Below the pieces are notes generated by a model. It did no database searches. It worked only from the letters and a program-made list of their open reading frames with translations, and was not told where the DNA came from. DNA of 64,000 bases, from positions 1 to 64,000 of the forward strand of contig CAMCXS010000017.1 of assembly GCA_945883495.1 (NCBI GenBank). Direction: 5' to 3'. Position 1 is the stretch's first letter, and each line of letters opens with the position of its first letter. This DNA is from Akkermansia muciniphila. Its GTDB lineage: Bacteria; Verrucomicrobiota; Verrucomicrobiia; Verrucomicrobiales; DEV007. Made by a program: the position numbers and the translations under genes. Below, one piece after another: positions 8,832-17,143 of this stretch.

Positions 8832-9812
8832 CTAAAAATCGCTAGCGACACCGCATGGGGCGAGCAGCGAGAGTTTTACTCCTGTCTCGCCCTCATCATT
8901 TCCTTGGAAGCGGGCCACGATCCCGCCCGTGGAGACCTGGCCATCCTGTTCAAAATAGTAGGCGCGCAACTGGGGCTCGCCCGTTCCCAAACCGAGGACT
9001 TGGTTGCCTGGAGGGGCGATGGTGAACGCCGGACGCTCCTGGAGCAACCACGGAGCGGTCTCGAATTCGGCCAAGGCACCGTCCATGGCGCTCGCCCAGG
9101 CCGAATTCGTCACTTGAGATCGAATCACTTCGGATGGCCCTGAAGCAGTCTTGAGGAAGGGTCGAAGGACCAAATCGGAGCGATTCGCGTCGGTGACTTC
9201 CGCGAAGGAACGCACCCCCATACGCGGGATCACGGCTTGGTGTGGGAGTGGGCTCGGGTCCACGGCCCATGACATCGGCAAAAGTTTCCGGAGAAACGCC
9301 AGGTTGCTGGCCCGCAGTTCCCGGCTCCAGACGTTCTGCAACGGGGCGGCGCAAAGCAGCGCAAGCCAGATCGGATTTTCGAGAAGCAGTGGGGCATCGG
9401 CAGCCCATCTGGAGATCCTGCTGGTGTGCAGGGCTTCATTGAGTCCGGCGGGGTCTCCGATAAGATTCGCTCCGGAATCGCTCGCGGTTTGTTGCAACGA
9501 AGCCGCCGACTCCATCCCATCGCATCGCAGTTGCCAGCCAGTGAGGGAAAGCTGGGGAGCGGTGTCGATGAGGCGGAAGTCAGCTTGAAACACATGAATC
9601 TGGGCGTCATCAGCCACTACGCCTCGCCGGACCAAGCCGGAAATCCAGGGCGGCAGCGAGCCTCGTGCACTACGGCGCTCGATCACGCTCGCGGCTCTCC
9701 AAAATCGCGAAATGACCGTTCCGCAGCGCTTCACTAAATCCACCGTATCCCCGGACAAGAGGACCGGAGTCGAGGAAAGGATCGAGTGGTCGGAAGAAAC
9801 GGGATCGGCCAT
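8832..9812 (-). CDS. Hypothetical protein, possibly circularly permuted ATP-grasp-like
   Basis: A 326-aa protein beginning MADPVSSDHSILSSTPVLLS. I do not recognise it firmly. The C-terminal part (residues about 215-320) has the order HQAVIPRMGV ... RSDLVLRPFLKTASGP ... FETAPWLLQERPAF ... GLGTGEPQLRAYYF, which resembles the LVLKPxG...PYVLQExx pattern of the glutathionylspermidine-synthase-like, circularly permuted ATP-grasp proteins. No complete metal/ATP site can be assigned by eye. It sits 32 bp downstream of ruvA on the same strand and may be co-transcribed. A longer frame exists upstream, but that part lies in the ruvA coding region. Confidence 0.6.
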   Translation of the reverse strand: MADPVSSDHSILSSTPVLLSGDTVDLVKRCGTVISRFWRAASVIERRSARGSLPPWISGLVRRGVVADDAQIHVFQADFRLIDTAPQLSLTGWQLRCDGMESAASLQQTASDSGANLIGDPAGLNEALHTSRISRWAADAPLLLENPIWLALLCAAPLQNVWSRELRASNLAFLRKLLPMSWAVDPSPLPHQAVIPRMGVRSFAEVTDANRSDLVLRPFLKTASGPSEVIRSQVTNSAWASAMDGALAEFETAPWLLQERPAFTIAPPGNQVLGLGTGEPQLRAYYFEQDGQVSTGGIVARFQGNDEGETGVKLSLLAPCGVASDF

Positions 9813-9844
9813 GCCAACGAGGGACGATGGAAGAGGCGCGCGCC

Positions 9845-10450
9845 TTACTGAAGTTGAGCGAGCGATTTGCGGACCAAGTCTTCGACGGTGGCGGTGATCC
9901 CGAGAATGGTGACGCAATCGGTGACCGCCTTCGCGGCCTCGCTCTGTTTGTAGCCAAGGGATATGAGGGCGAGCACGGCGTCCGTCTGGCGGCGTTGTTC
10001 CTCGGAAGGTTTTTGGAGGGAGGCGGCGGCTTTCCAAGCTTCGGCGACGCCGACTTTGTCCTTCAGTTCGAGGACGATCCGTTCCGCGGTTTTGCGGCCC
10101 ACGCCCTTGATCTTGCTGAGGAGGGCGAGATCTCCATGAACGACGGCGTTTTTGAAGTCTTGGACGCTCATGCCGCCAAGGATGGAGAGGGCGACCTTGG
10201 GACCAACTCCTGAGACGCGATTGATCAGAAGGCGGAAGAGGTCCCGTTCCTCCGGGGTCATGAACCCGTAAAGAGTATGCTCTTGTTCTCGGATGTGAAG
10301 GTGGGTCAACAAAAAGACTGATTTTCCGGAGGGCCCAAGCCGTTCAAGGGTGGAGAGGGGGACAATCACCTCGTAGCCGACGCCGTTGACGTCGATGGCG
10401 ATTTGGCTGGAGAGGTTGTCTTGCAGAATTCCGCGCAGAAACGTAATCAT
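9845..10450 (-). CDS. ruvA: Holliday junction DNA helicase subunit RuvA
   Basis: RuvA binds Holliday junctions and loads the RuvB branch-migration motor. The 201-aa product shows domain I (MITFLRGILQDNLSSQIAIDVNGVGYEV, OB fold), the two helix-hairpin-helix motifs of domain II (LLINRVSGVGPKVALSILGG and LSKIKGVGRKTAERIVLELKDK, about residues 72-130), and a C-terminal domain III (DAVLALISLGYKQSEAAKAV) that contacts RuvB. The start is chosen at MITFLRG because the upstream extension is unlike RuvA. ruvB and ruvC are not in the window. Confidence 0.95.
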   Translation of the reverse strand: MITFLRGILQDNLSSQIAIDVNGVGYEVIVPLSTLERLGPSGKSVFLLTHLHIREQEHTLYGFMTPEERDLFRLLINRVSGVGPKVALSILGGMSVQDFKNAVVHGDLALLSKIKGVGRKTAERIVLELKDKVGVAEAWKAAASLQKPSEEQRRQTDAVLALISLGYKQSEAAKAVTDCVTILGITATVEDLVRKSLAQLQ

Positions 10451-10510
10451 AGGTGAACAAGTCCGATGGCCGGGGGGGCGGCCAAACGGCTTAATCAGCC
10501 TCCTTCCGAG

Positions 10511-11134
10511 ATGGGTCAACGCAAATATCTACGCTTGCTGGTGAGTTTGGCTGCCGTGGCGGTCCCGGGGTACCCGATTTCGGGGTGGGGCGATGAAGGT
10601 CCGATTGGGCTTGTGTTGGAGCGATCTCTGGCGGCGGCGGACGTCTTCCAGGAGGTGGCAGGGGCAAAGTCCACGGTTTTGGTGCCGGGCCGCCGCACTT
10701 CGGCCGGGGTGAACACCTTTACGAAGGAGGAATGGGTGGCCGAGAGTCTCGAATGGCCGGAAGTGATGGCGAGCGCCATGTCGATCGCGGACCAAATCAT
10801 CGAAAAGATGGCGATCCAATGGGAGCGAGACAAAAACGGGGTCATCCTCTACGGGGTGGTGCGGAGCGACGATCCGTTTCTTGGGAGCGCAATGTTTTCG
10901 AAACAATTTTTGGGCAAATTCCGGGCGGAATTGGGGGGCGAACTTTTCGTTTTGGTCCCAGAGCAGGGATGGATGTTCGTCTTCCCGCGGCATGGAGGGC
11001 GGTTGGAAGATTTTTCGGGGAGCTTAGCGGAGATTTACGCGGGATCGGCGTTGCGCGTGAGCCTGGAAGTCTTTCTCGTAAACGAAGCCGAATGCCGCGC
11101 GATAGGGACGCTTGGGGGTGATCCTCAAGAATGA
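10511..11134 (+). CDS. Hypothetical exported protein
   Basis: A 207-aa protein of unknown function. After MGQRKYLRLLVSLAAVAVPGYPISG, a plausible signal peptide, comes an alpha/beta region with FTKEEWVAESLEWPEVMASAMSIADQIIEKMAIQWERDKNGVILYGVV near residues 75-120. No catalytic motif is evident. The start ATG was preferred over an in-frame upstream one because it places the hydrophobic stretch near the N-terminus. It diverges from ruvA (60 bp apart) and is followed by a structured intergenic stretch. Confidence 0.65.
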   Translation: MGQRKYLRLLVSLAAVAVPGYPISGWGDEGPIGLVLERSLAAADVFQEVAGAKSTVLVPGRRTSAGVNTFTKEEWVAESLEWPEVMASAMSIADQIIEKMAIQWERDKNGVILYGVVRSDDPFLGSAMFSKQFLGKFRAELGGELFVLVPEQGWMFVFPRHGGRLEDFSGSLAEIYAGSALRVSLEVFLVNEAECRAIGTLGGDPQE

Positions 11135-11169
11135 GAAAACGCTGGGAAGTAAGACACAAAATCGCCAGA

Positions 11170-11196
11170 GGGTTTGCGAAAGGTCTCGCAAATCCC
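11170..11196. repeat. Inverted repeat upstream of the 110-aa gene
   Basis: A 10-bp imperfect dyad, GGGTTTGCGA and TCGCAAATCCC with a 6-base spacer and one G-T wobble. It lies 27 bp before the ATG of the next gene and is not followed by a T-run, so it is more likely an operator or a 5'-leader hairpin than a Rho-independent terminator. Confidence 0.55.
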
Positions 11197-11222
11197 GTAA
11201 CTCGTGGTAGATTAACAGGACT

Positions 11223-11555
11223 ATGTCTACTACAAGAAGAACTAGATTCTCCCGCCGTGTTCCTGATCATGTGACGGATGAACTTGTGGCAGTCTTGCAA
11301 GAGCCGAAGAATTTCGCCTTCAACGACCTTTTTGGGGAGGTCTACGAGAACTTGAAGAAGCGGAACGCAGTGAGCGGAGGGGAGGAGATGCTTCGCCTGC
11401 GCGCCTATGAAAAGCTTCAAAATCTTGTGAACCGCGGGTTGGTTCAGAAAGACGGGAAACAGTATCGCGGCCTCGATCGCATCATCGAAGCAGCCAGCAC
11501 CGCCGCCCAGGCAGGAGCTGCCGCCACCGCCCAGGCCAACGCGCAGTCGAACTGA
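11223..11555 (+). CDS. Hypothetical protein (110 aa), basic N-terminus
   Basis: Small protein of unknown function. The N-terminus is arginine-rich (STTRRTRFSRR), the middle is helical (FNDLFGEVYENLKKRNAVSGGEEMLRLRAYEKLQNLVNRGLVQKDGKQYRG), resembling a winged-helix-like or helical nucleic-acid-binding arrangement, and the C-terminal 25 residues are Ala/Gln-rich and probably disordered. It has its own dyad upstream and a strong terminator downstream, so it looks like a monocistronic, probably well-expressed gene. No family could be named. Confidence 0.72.
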   Translation: MSTTRRTRFSRRVPDHVTDELVAVLQEPKNFAFNDLFGEVYENLKKRNAVSGGEEMLRLRAYEKLQNLVNRGLVQKDGKQYRGLDRIIEAASTAAQAGAAATAQANAQSN

Positions 11556-11628
11556 CGTTTTCCTTTCCGGCCAGAGGGGTTCGAAGTGGATCGGATCCCT
11601 TTTGCCAACCGAAACTTTACTTGTTTTC

Positions 11629-11675
11629 AAAGAGCGCAGGTGTAATTCATTCACACCGGCGCTCTTTTCTTTTTG
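11629..11675 (+). terminator. Rho-independent terminator
   Basis: A perfect 9-bp outer stem (AAAGAGCGC / GCGCTCTTT) enclosing a 5-bp inner stem (GGTGT / ACACC), followed by TCTTTTT. It ends the 110-aa hypothetical gene, about 75 bp downstream of its stop, and separates it from nuoA. Confidence 0.88.
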
Positions 11676-11740
11676 TCGCAGGCCTCAGGGGTGCAGCCAG
11701 AGACACCGGGTTGGAAACGAGACCAAGTTCAGACGCAAAC

Positions 11741-12118
11741 ATGCTTCAAGATTACACTCCGGTTCTTCTTCAGATCGTCGTCGCGGGCGGTCTGGCTCTT
11801 GCCATTTTGATTTTGAGCTGGGTGCTCGGCCGGAGTGCGAAGAGTAATCAAGTCAAAGACAGTGCTTACGAGTGCGGCATGCTCCCCGTGGGAGAAGGTC
11901 AGGCACGTTTTAGCGTCAAATTCTATTTGGTGGCGATGCTTTTCGTCATCTTCGACATCGAGGTGGTGTTCCTCTATCCCTGGGCCGTCAATTTCCGGAA
12001 TATGATCGCGAGTGAGGCTGGGTTGACCATGGTCTGGAGCATGGCTGGCTTCGTGACCGTCTTGTTCATCGGCTACCTCTACGCATTGCGCAAAGGCGCT
12101 CTCAACTGGAAAGAGTAA
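11741..12118 (+). CDS. nuoA: NADH-quinone oxidoreductase subunit A
   Basis: Membrane subunit of respiratory complex I. The 125-aa protein has three transmembrane helices (about residues 8-28, 65-85, 95-115) and the conserved loop SAYECGMLPVGEGQARFSVKFYLVAMLFVIFDIEVVFLYPWA, including the ECG motif and FDxE. The start is chosen after the upstream terminator; an earlier in-frame ATG lies inside that terminator. It stands alone: no nuoB or other nuo genes follow, which is unusual because nuoA normally leads the operon. Confidence 0.95.
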   Translation: MLQDYTPVLLQIVVAGGLALAILILSWVLGRSAKSNQVKDSAYECGMLPVGEGQARFSVKFYLVAMLFVIFDIEVVFLYPWAVNFRNMIASEAGLTMVWSMAGFVTVLFIGYLYALRKGALNWKE

Positions 12119-12186
12119 GGCCCCATCTCCGGCCGGCGCAGGCTCCGGCTCGCTCATCCGGTCCTCATGCTGCGCTCGCTGTCCTC

Positions 12187-12504
12187 ATGGTCTACTTCCT
12201 CACTTTGTACCAGCTCAAGCCCACCGTTTCAGACGAAAAGCTTGAGGAAATGATCCGGTCCAGCCGCAGTCAACTGCTTCGTATCCCCGAAGTATTGCAC
12301 TTGCAAACAGGCCGGACGATCCGGCCGGATGCCGAGTGGCCGTTTTTCGTGGCCATTGATGTGGAATCCACCGACAAGCTTCGGATGTGTCTGGAGGATC
12401 CCGTCTACATCAAATTCAAGGAAGAGGTAATCCGCCCGTTCACTACCGAGTGCCTGGAACTGCGGTACGAGACGGAGCCTGGAAAGGACTTGAAGTATTC
12501 CTGA
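12187..12504 (+). CDS. Dabb (stress-responsive A/B barrel) domain protein
   Basis: A 105-aa single-domain protein starting MVYFLTLYQLKPTVSDEKLEEMIRSSRSQLLRIPEVLHLQTGR, the pattern of the dimeric ferredoxin-like Dabb family, in which a beta strand with a histidine/leucine-rich start is followed by a long helix, then FFVAIDVESTDKLRMCLEDPVYIKFKEEVIRPF. Members bind small hydrophobic ligands or catalyse cyclisation; here no ligand can be inferred. It lies 68 bp after nuoA on the same strand. Confidence 0.75.
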   Translation: MVYFLTLYQLKPTVSDEKLEEMIRSSRSQLLRIPEVLHLQTGRTIRPDAEWPFFVAIDVESTDKLRMCLEDPVYIKFKEEVIRPFTTECLELRYETEPGKDLKYS

Positions 12505-12564
12505 CCGGCGGTCGCGACTGCTTTACAGCCGGTTGCCCGTGGTGATACGATTCTCCGATACACC

Positions 12565-13137
12565 ATGAACACTTTCACTTCTACACGTGTTGCCGCGGCA
12601 ATTCTTTTCGCGACGCCTCTCGCTCTCCCGGGCTGGATTCAGGCGGACCCGAAGCAGGATTACCAACAGGCCAAGGCGGCCGAGAAAGAGGGGGACTACA
12701 AGACGGCCATCGCCACGTATGAAGCGCTGATTGCCCAATTCCCTCAGGATCCGAAATTGCGGGCGGCTTTGGCTCAAGCTCGGCTGGCCGCCCGGGAAGG
12801 CACTCCCAAGGGTTCGATGGAGGCTAAGCTCAAGGCCATCATTCTTCCGGAGGTGGAATTCAGCGACGCGGACCTTGAATCCGTGTTTCTTTACTTGAGC
12901 CAGAAGTCGGAGGAGTTGAGTCAAGGCAAGCTCAAGCCTAATTTCATCTACAAAGGATCGTTGGACGACCGGCGGAAGCCGCAAATCACCTTGCGATTGA
13001 CGAGCGTGCCGGTGAGTGAGGTGATCCGCTACGTGGGCGAGTTGAGCGCCACCGTCTTCGTCTACGAACCGCATGCCATTGTGGGCACGCCTGTTCATCT
13101 CAGCACGGCCCAACCGGCCGCCCCACCGTCCAAGTGA
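12565..13137 (+). CDS. Exported TPR / secretin-N-like small protein
   Basis: A 190-aa protein with a signal peptide (MNTFTSTRVAAAILFATPLALPGWIQA), one or two TPR units (QDYQQAKAAEKEGDYKTAIATYEALIAQFPQDPKLRAALAQARL, residues 30-75), and a C-terminal half with PEVEFSDADLESVFLYLSQKS and PQITLRLTSVPVSEVIRYVGELSATVFVYEPHAI, which resembles the short beta-alpha-beta secretin/TonB N-terminal (STN) repeat. Function unknown; probably periplasmic. The stop overlaps the GTG of the next gene (GTGA). Confidence 0.72.
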   Translation: MNTFTSTRVAAAILFATPLALPGWIQADPKQDYQQAKAAEKEGDYKTAIATYEALIAQFPQDPKLRAALAQARLAAREGTPKGSMEAKLKAIILPEVEFSDADLESVFLYLSQKSEELSQGKLKPNFIYKGSLDDRRKPQITLRLTSVPVSEVIRYVGELSATVFVYEPHAIVGTPVHLSTAQPAAPPSK

Positions 13138-13790
13138 GCGACCGAATCGCGGTCATTACTGGTGGAAAAGGAGGCCTGGCGAGAGCGATTCAAGGCGTTC
13201 TCCATGAAGCCGGTTGGACGGTTCATGCTCCAGGACGCGATGAGCTGGATGTGCGGCGGACGGATCAGGTCGCGGCTTGGTTTTCTTCGTGCGGGCCGGT
13301 CAGCTTGCTCGTGAACAACGCAGGGATCACCCGGGACGCTCCGTTTTTGCGAATGACCGTAGCGGACTGGGACGACGTGATCGCTACCAATCTCACCGGC
13401 GCCTTCCGTTGCAGCCAGGCGGTCGCTGCTGGAATGATCGAGCGGAGCCGCGGGCACATCGTGCAAATCGGTTCCTTTTCCGCTCTGCGTCCTCCTCTGG
13501 GACAGGCCGCCTACGCCGCCGCCAAGGCGGGCTTGATCGCCCTGACGCAGTCGCTGGCGGCAGAGTGGGGGCGCAACAACGTTCGCGTGAACTGTGTGCT
13601 TCCGGGCTTTTTGGAGACCCGGATGACCGAGGGGCTTGCCGCCGGAGTCGTAGCCTCCGCCAAAGAGGCCCATGAGCTGGGGCGATTCAATACCCCCATT
13701 GACGTGGGGCGCTTTATTCTGGAGCTGGACGCCCAATGGCACGTCTCGGGACAAGTGTTCCAGCTCGATAGCCGGTTGCGGCGCTGGTGA
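13134..13790 (+). CDS. Short-chain dehydrogenase/reductase (FabG-like)
   Basis: NAD(P)-dependent SDR oxidoreductase of 218 aa. It has the Rossmann start AVITGGKGGLARAIQ, NNAG (LLVNNAGITRDAPF), the catalytic Ser in QIGSFSALRPP and the YAAAK catalytic pair (AAYAAAKAGLIALTQSLAAEWG), then VRVNCVLPGFLETRMT. The glycine motif is GGKGGLA rather than GxxxGxG, a small deviation. It is shorter than most FabG (about 245 aa) but complete. The GTG start overlaps the preceding stop. Substrate cannot be assigned; 3-oxoacyl-ACP reduction is possible. Confidence 0.88.
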   Translation: MSDRIAVITGGKGGLARAIQGVLHEAGWTVHAPGRDELDVRRTDQVAAWFSSCGPVSLLVNNAGITRDAPFLRMTVADWDDVIATNLTGAFRCSQAVAAGMIERSRGHIVQIGSFSALRPPLGQAAYAAAKAGLIALTQSLAAEWGRNNVRVNCVLPGFLETRMTEGLAAGVVASAKEAHELGRFNTPIDVGRFILELDAQWHVSGQVFQLDSRLRRW

Positions 13791-13841
13791 GTGGCTTTTG
13801 GGACGCTGCCCATCAACCATCAGCTCGATCGGCCGTGCACG

Positions 13842-13869
13842 AAAAAAAGCGCCAGGGGATGCCTGACGC
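13842..13869 (-). terminator. Rho-independent terminator of the rplM-rpsI operon
   Basis: Read on the minus strand: GCGTCAGG, a 5-base loop, CCTGGCGC and then seven T residues. The 8-bp stem contains one wobble. It lies 37 bp after the rpsI stop, between the convergent SDR gene and rpsI. Confidence 0.9.
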
Positions 13870-13905
13870 CTTGTTGAAGAAAGGGGTTTCCGGTCGATGC
13901 TTGGA

Positions 13906-14295
13906 TTAACGCTTCGAGAACTGGAAGCGCTTGCGGGCTCCGGGCTGACCAGCCTTCTTCCGTTCCTTGGCGCGGGGGTCACGACGAAGCATCCCGTGAG
14001 GCTTGATGACGGCGCGGAGCGCTGGATCCGTCTTGATGAGGGCCCGCGCTATGCCGAGGCGAATGGCTCCGACTTGGCCAGTCACGCCGCCGCCGTTGGT
14101 GTTGACGGTGACGTCGAACTTGTTGAGCTGGTTGGCCTCTTGGAACACCTGGAGAAGGTGATTCTGGAGGGCGACGGTCGGGAAGTAGTCTTCGAAAGCC
14201 CGATCGTTGATCGTGATTTGTCCGGTTCCGGGGACGAGCCGGACGCGAGCGACGGCGGTTTTGCGGCGTCCGGTAGCGTGGAAGATATCAGCCAT
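13906..14295 (-). CDS. rpsI: 30S ribosomal protein S9
   Basis: Ribosomal protein uS9, 129 aa. Diagnostic features are the N-terminal ATGRRKTAVARVRLVPGTGQITIND, the GGGVTGQVGAIRLGIARAL segment, and the C-terminal LRRDPRAKERKKAGQPGARKRFQFSKR tail, whose last residue is Arg as is typical for the tRNA-contacting tail. It follows rplM by 30 bp in the universal L13-S9 order and is closed by a strong terminator. Confidence 0.97.
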   Translation of the reverse strand: MADIFHATGRRKTAVARVRLVPGTGQITINDRAFEDYFPTVALQNHLLQVFQEANQLNKFDVTVNTNGGGVTGQVGAIRLGIARALIKTDPALRAVIKPHGMLRRDPRAKERKKAGQPGARKRFQFSKR

Positions 14296-14325
14296 GGGTG
14301 CGGAGAACGTTTAAGGACGGACGAA

Positions 14326-14757
14326 TTAGGAGAGAGGGAACGGCTGGGGCTGTTGGGCCTCGTGCGGGTGCGCGGCACCGGCGTAGACGTGAAGCTTGCG
14401 GTATACGTCGCGGCCGAGACGGTTGTGCGGGATCATACCCTTTACGGCGCGTTCGATGAGGCGCTCCGGGTGCTTTTGACGAACTTTGCGAGGCGTTTCC
14501 ACTTTTTGACCGCCAACGAAACCGGTGTAGCGGCTGTAAATTTTGTGCTCCTCTTTGCGGCCGGTGAGGCGGACTTTCTCGGCGTTGATCACCACCACGA
14601 AGTCTCCGGTATCGACGTGCGGCGTGAAGATCGGCTTGTTCTTTCCACGTAGCAAGCGGGCCGCCTGGACGGCGACATCACCGAGGATTTGGTTCTCGGC
14701 GTCGATCACCCACCATTTGCGATCGACTTCGTTGGCTTTGGCTGAAAAAGTCTTCAT
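14326..14757 (-). CDS. rplM: 50S ribosomal protein L13
   Basis: Ribosomal protein uL13, 143 aa, an early assembly protein of the large subunit. The chosen ATG gives [39 protein letters not shown], matching the family start; an upstream in-frame ATG adds 25 unrelated residues. [23 protein letters not shown] and [34 protein letters not shown] are diagnostic. It leads the rplM-rpsI operon. Confidence 0.97.
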   Translation of the reverse strand: MKTFSAKANEVDRKWWVIDAENQILGDVAVQAARLLRGKNKPIFTPHVDTGDFVVVINAEKVRLTGRKEEHKIYSRYTGFVGGQKVETPRKVRQKHPERLIERAVKGMIPHNRLGRDVYRKLHVYAGAAHPHEAQQPQPFPLS

Positions 14758-14904
14758 GTTCTGCGTTCCAGTGGGCAAGTAGCCACGAAAGAGAAGGGCG
14801 TGGATCCTAGTTGAGGGTTTTAAGGGTGTCAAACCGTTTGCGCTGATTTTGCGAACGCAGCGGAAGAAGTTTGCTCGTAGGTTTCCCAGTTGATATCACC
14901 GGGA

Positions 14905-17130
14905 ATGCTCCAGTTTGCCCGCGCTGCCGCCGTTTTGTTCATTCTGGCCCGATTTTCTTCGCTTCAGGCCGCCGGTTCGGCTCCCGGCTCCGCGGATCCA
15001 AGTGGTGTGCTCAAGGGGGTGCCGAGCTTTCCGCTACATGGCCTGGTCCCCGGCGTCCTGCGGCTCGATTCATCAAAGGCCCGGACTTTGCTCTCCGATG
15101 ATGAACGTCAAGTGTTCGGCGCGCTCGGGCTTTCATCGGGCGGGCGAGTGGTCGCCTTTGCGCACGATGCCTTTCTCTCGGGCTCGCGGTTTCAGGAGGA
15201 GCCAGCGCTTCTTCGGATCGCCACCAACGCGATCCGCTGGCTGGGGCGTGCGGAAGCTCCAGCCGTTGGAATCGACCCAGGGCTGGCCGCGTTGGAGCCG
15301 ATTTTCAAGGCGCAGGGTTTTGATGTGCGACAAATCGCTCCCGCGGACTTGGATCGGCAGGTGGATGTCTATTGCTTTGCCGGGCAGCGAGCGATTCCTG
15401 GGGCTGGTTTGGATCACATCCGCCGCTTTCTATTAAAAGGGGGCGGCGTCTTGACGGTCGCGACGCCGTGGGCCTTTGCCAGTGCGTTTCCTGATTTCCA
15501 TCGCTTGCCATCCAATGAAATCGCGATGCTGGCGGGCATTGAGTTCCTGCCGGAGGGCGTCGCGCGGGTTGAATCCGCCGTGGTCACATCCCAGCCTACG
15601 CTCGCCGAGGTTATCGCCGCCGCCCGGGAATTGTCCAAGCCGGGCGCCCCGCCGGACCCCGGGGCGATAGTACGCCTTCGCGGGGCGCTCCGGCTGGATC
15701 CGGCGGACTTGAGCGAGGTGCTGCCGGTGATCGCGGCGCTGGACCAAGCGATCGGGCCGGTGATTCCGTCCGCCAAGGCTCCGCTCGTTGCGGCCGCCGA
15801 TCCATTGCGTCAGGCGGTGGTGGAGATCCGGTCCGGGTTCAATCGTACACTGCCGGCGGAGCTGATCGGGGCGTTGCCGACTGCGGCGGATTTTCCCGGA
15901 GCGGTGCCGGACCGGGCGGCTCGCGTGGTCCGCCAATTGGAAGTGGATGGGACCTGGCGGGGCTGGTTGCCGGGGCGACAAGCGGGCGGATGGTTGGCCG
16001 GTGAACTCCGGAGCACCGGTTTTTACGCAGCTCCTGGCGAGATCGTTCAGGTGCAAGTCCCCCCAGCGATGCACGGGTGCGGGTTTGAAGTGGTGATCGG
16101 CAGCTACGGCGGCAGTTTGGAGAATCGGCCGGAGTGGCGCCGCTACCCGCAGACGCAGCGGGCCTTCCCCATTTTGGAACGAGTCACCAAGGCGGCGAAT
16201 GGTCTCGGCGGGCTGCTGCTAATCCGGGTGCCGCGCGGGGCGAATTTGGGCACGCAGCCGGTGGCGATCGCGGGAGCCGTTGAAGCTCCCCTGTTTGAGC
16301 TAGGCAAGACCAGCTTGGAGGATTGGCGCAATCGCGTCCGGAAGCTTCCGGGGCCTTGGTCCGAACTCGCGGGAAACCGGATCATTCTCACGGTGCCGTC
16401 CGAGGCGATCCGCAGCTTGGACGATCCGGAAACGCTGATGAAGACTTGGGACGAGATGTTGGACAAGGCGGCGGTGTTGGCCTCGATCGACCGGTCCGGC
16501 TACCGCAAGGAGCGCCTCATCTTCGACCGGCAGACATCCGCCGGCTCGTTGCATTCCGGGTATCCGGTGGCGGCGCACCTCGGCCCGGATCTGGAGCGGG
16601 CGTTGGATGCAGGCAAACTCAAAGGGGAGGGGAGTTGGGGCTTTTTCCACGAATTTGGCCACAATCACCAGCACGACCTCTGGGCCTTGCCGGGGACTGG
16701 GGAGACGACGTGCAACCTGTGGAGCGTCTATCTGTTTGAGGAATGGACGGGCCGATCCCGAGATGGGGCGCACCCGGACGTGCATCCGCTACGGCGTCAG
16801 CAACTGCGACGCGCCTACTTCGATGGCGGACGGGATTTTGCCGGGAAGTGGAATGTCTTCACGGCGCTGGACTGCTATCTCTTGATTCAAGAAAAGTTCG
16901 GTTGGGATCCGTTCCGGACGGTTTTCGCCGAATACAACGCCTTGCCGGAGTCGGATTGGCCGCGCAGCCAGCAAGATCGGAATGATCAATGGGTGCTGCG
17001 TCTTTCGAATGCCTGCGGCGCAAACTTGGCTGCCTATTATCGGGCTTGGAACCTCCCGGTCAGTGCGTCGGTGGAGGGGCAACTCTCTGGACTTCTGCAG
17101 TGGATGCCGAGCCAAGACCTTCTAAAGTGA
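14905..17130 (+). CDS. Secreted M60-like (enhancin family) metallopeptidase
   Basis: A 741-aa exported protein with a signal peptide (residues 1-20, MLQFARAAAVLFILARFSSLQA). The N-terminal third resembles a class I glutamine-amidotransferase-like (ThuA-like) domain (GGGVLTVATPWAF near residue 190). The C-terminal half shows the M60-like order: APGEIVQVQVPP, a GGLLLIRVPRG segment, EAPLFELGKTSLEDWR, and the zinc motif HEFGH at residues 582-586 with a glutamate at 600. M60 enzymes cleave O-glycosylated mucin-like proteins. It is 13 bp upstream of a PQQ-propeller gene. The mucinase activity is family knowledge, not shown here. Confidence 0.85.
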   Translation: MLQFARAAAVLFILARFSSLQAAGSAPGSADPSGVLKGVPSFPLHGLVPGVLRLDSSKARTLLSDDERQVFGALGLSSGGRVVAFAHDAFLSGSRFQEEPALLRIATNAIRWLGRAEAPAVGIDPGLAALEPIFKAQGFDVRQIAPADLDRQVDVYCFAGQRAIPGAGLDHIRRFLLKGGGVLTVATPWAFASAFPDFHRLPSNEIAMLAGIEFLPEGVARVESAVVTSQPTLAEVIAAARELSKPGAPPDPGAIVRLRGALRLDPADLSEVLPVIAALDQAIGPVIPSAKAPLVAAADPLRQAVVEIRSGFNRTLPAELIGALPTAADFPGAVPDRAARVVRQLEVDGTWRGWLPGRQAGGWLAGELRSTGFYAAPGEIVQVQVPPAMHGCGFEVVIGSYGGSLENRPEWRRYPQTQRAFPILERVTKAANGLGGLLLIRVPRGANLGTQPVAIAGAVEAPLFELGKTSLEDWRNRVRKLPGPWSELAGNRIILTVPSEAIRSLDDPETLMKTWDEMLDKAAVLASIDRSGYRKERLIFDRQTSAGSLHSGYPVAAHLGPDLERALDAGKLKGEGSWGFFHEFGHNHQHDLWALPGTGETTCNLWSVYLFEEWTGRSRDGAHPDVHPLRRQQLRRAYFDGGRDFAGKWNVFTALDCYLLIQEKFGWDPFRTVFAEYNALPESDWPRSQQDRNDQWVLRLSNACGANLAAYYRAWNLPVSASVEGQLSGLLQWMPSQDLLK

Positions 17131-17143
17131 GACACGAGAACCC

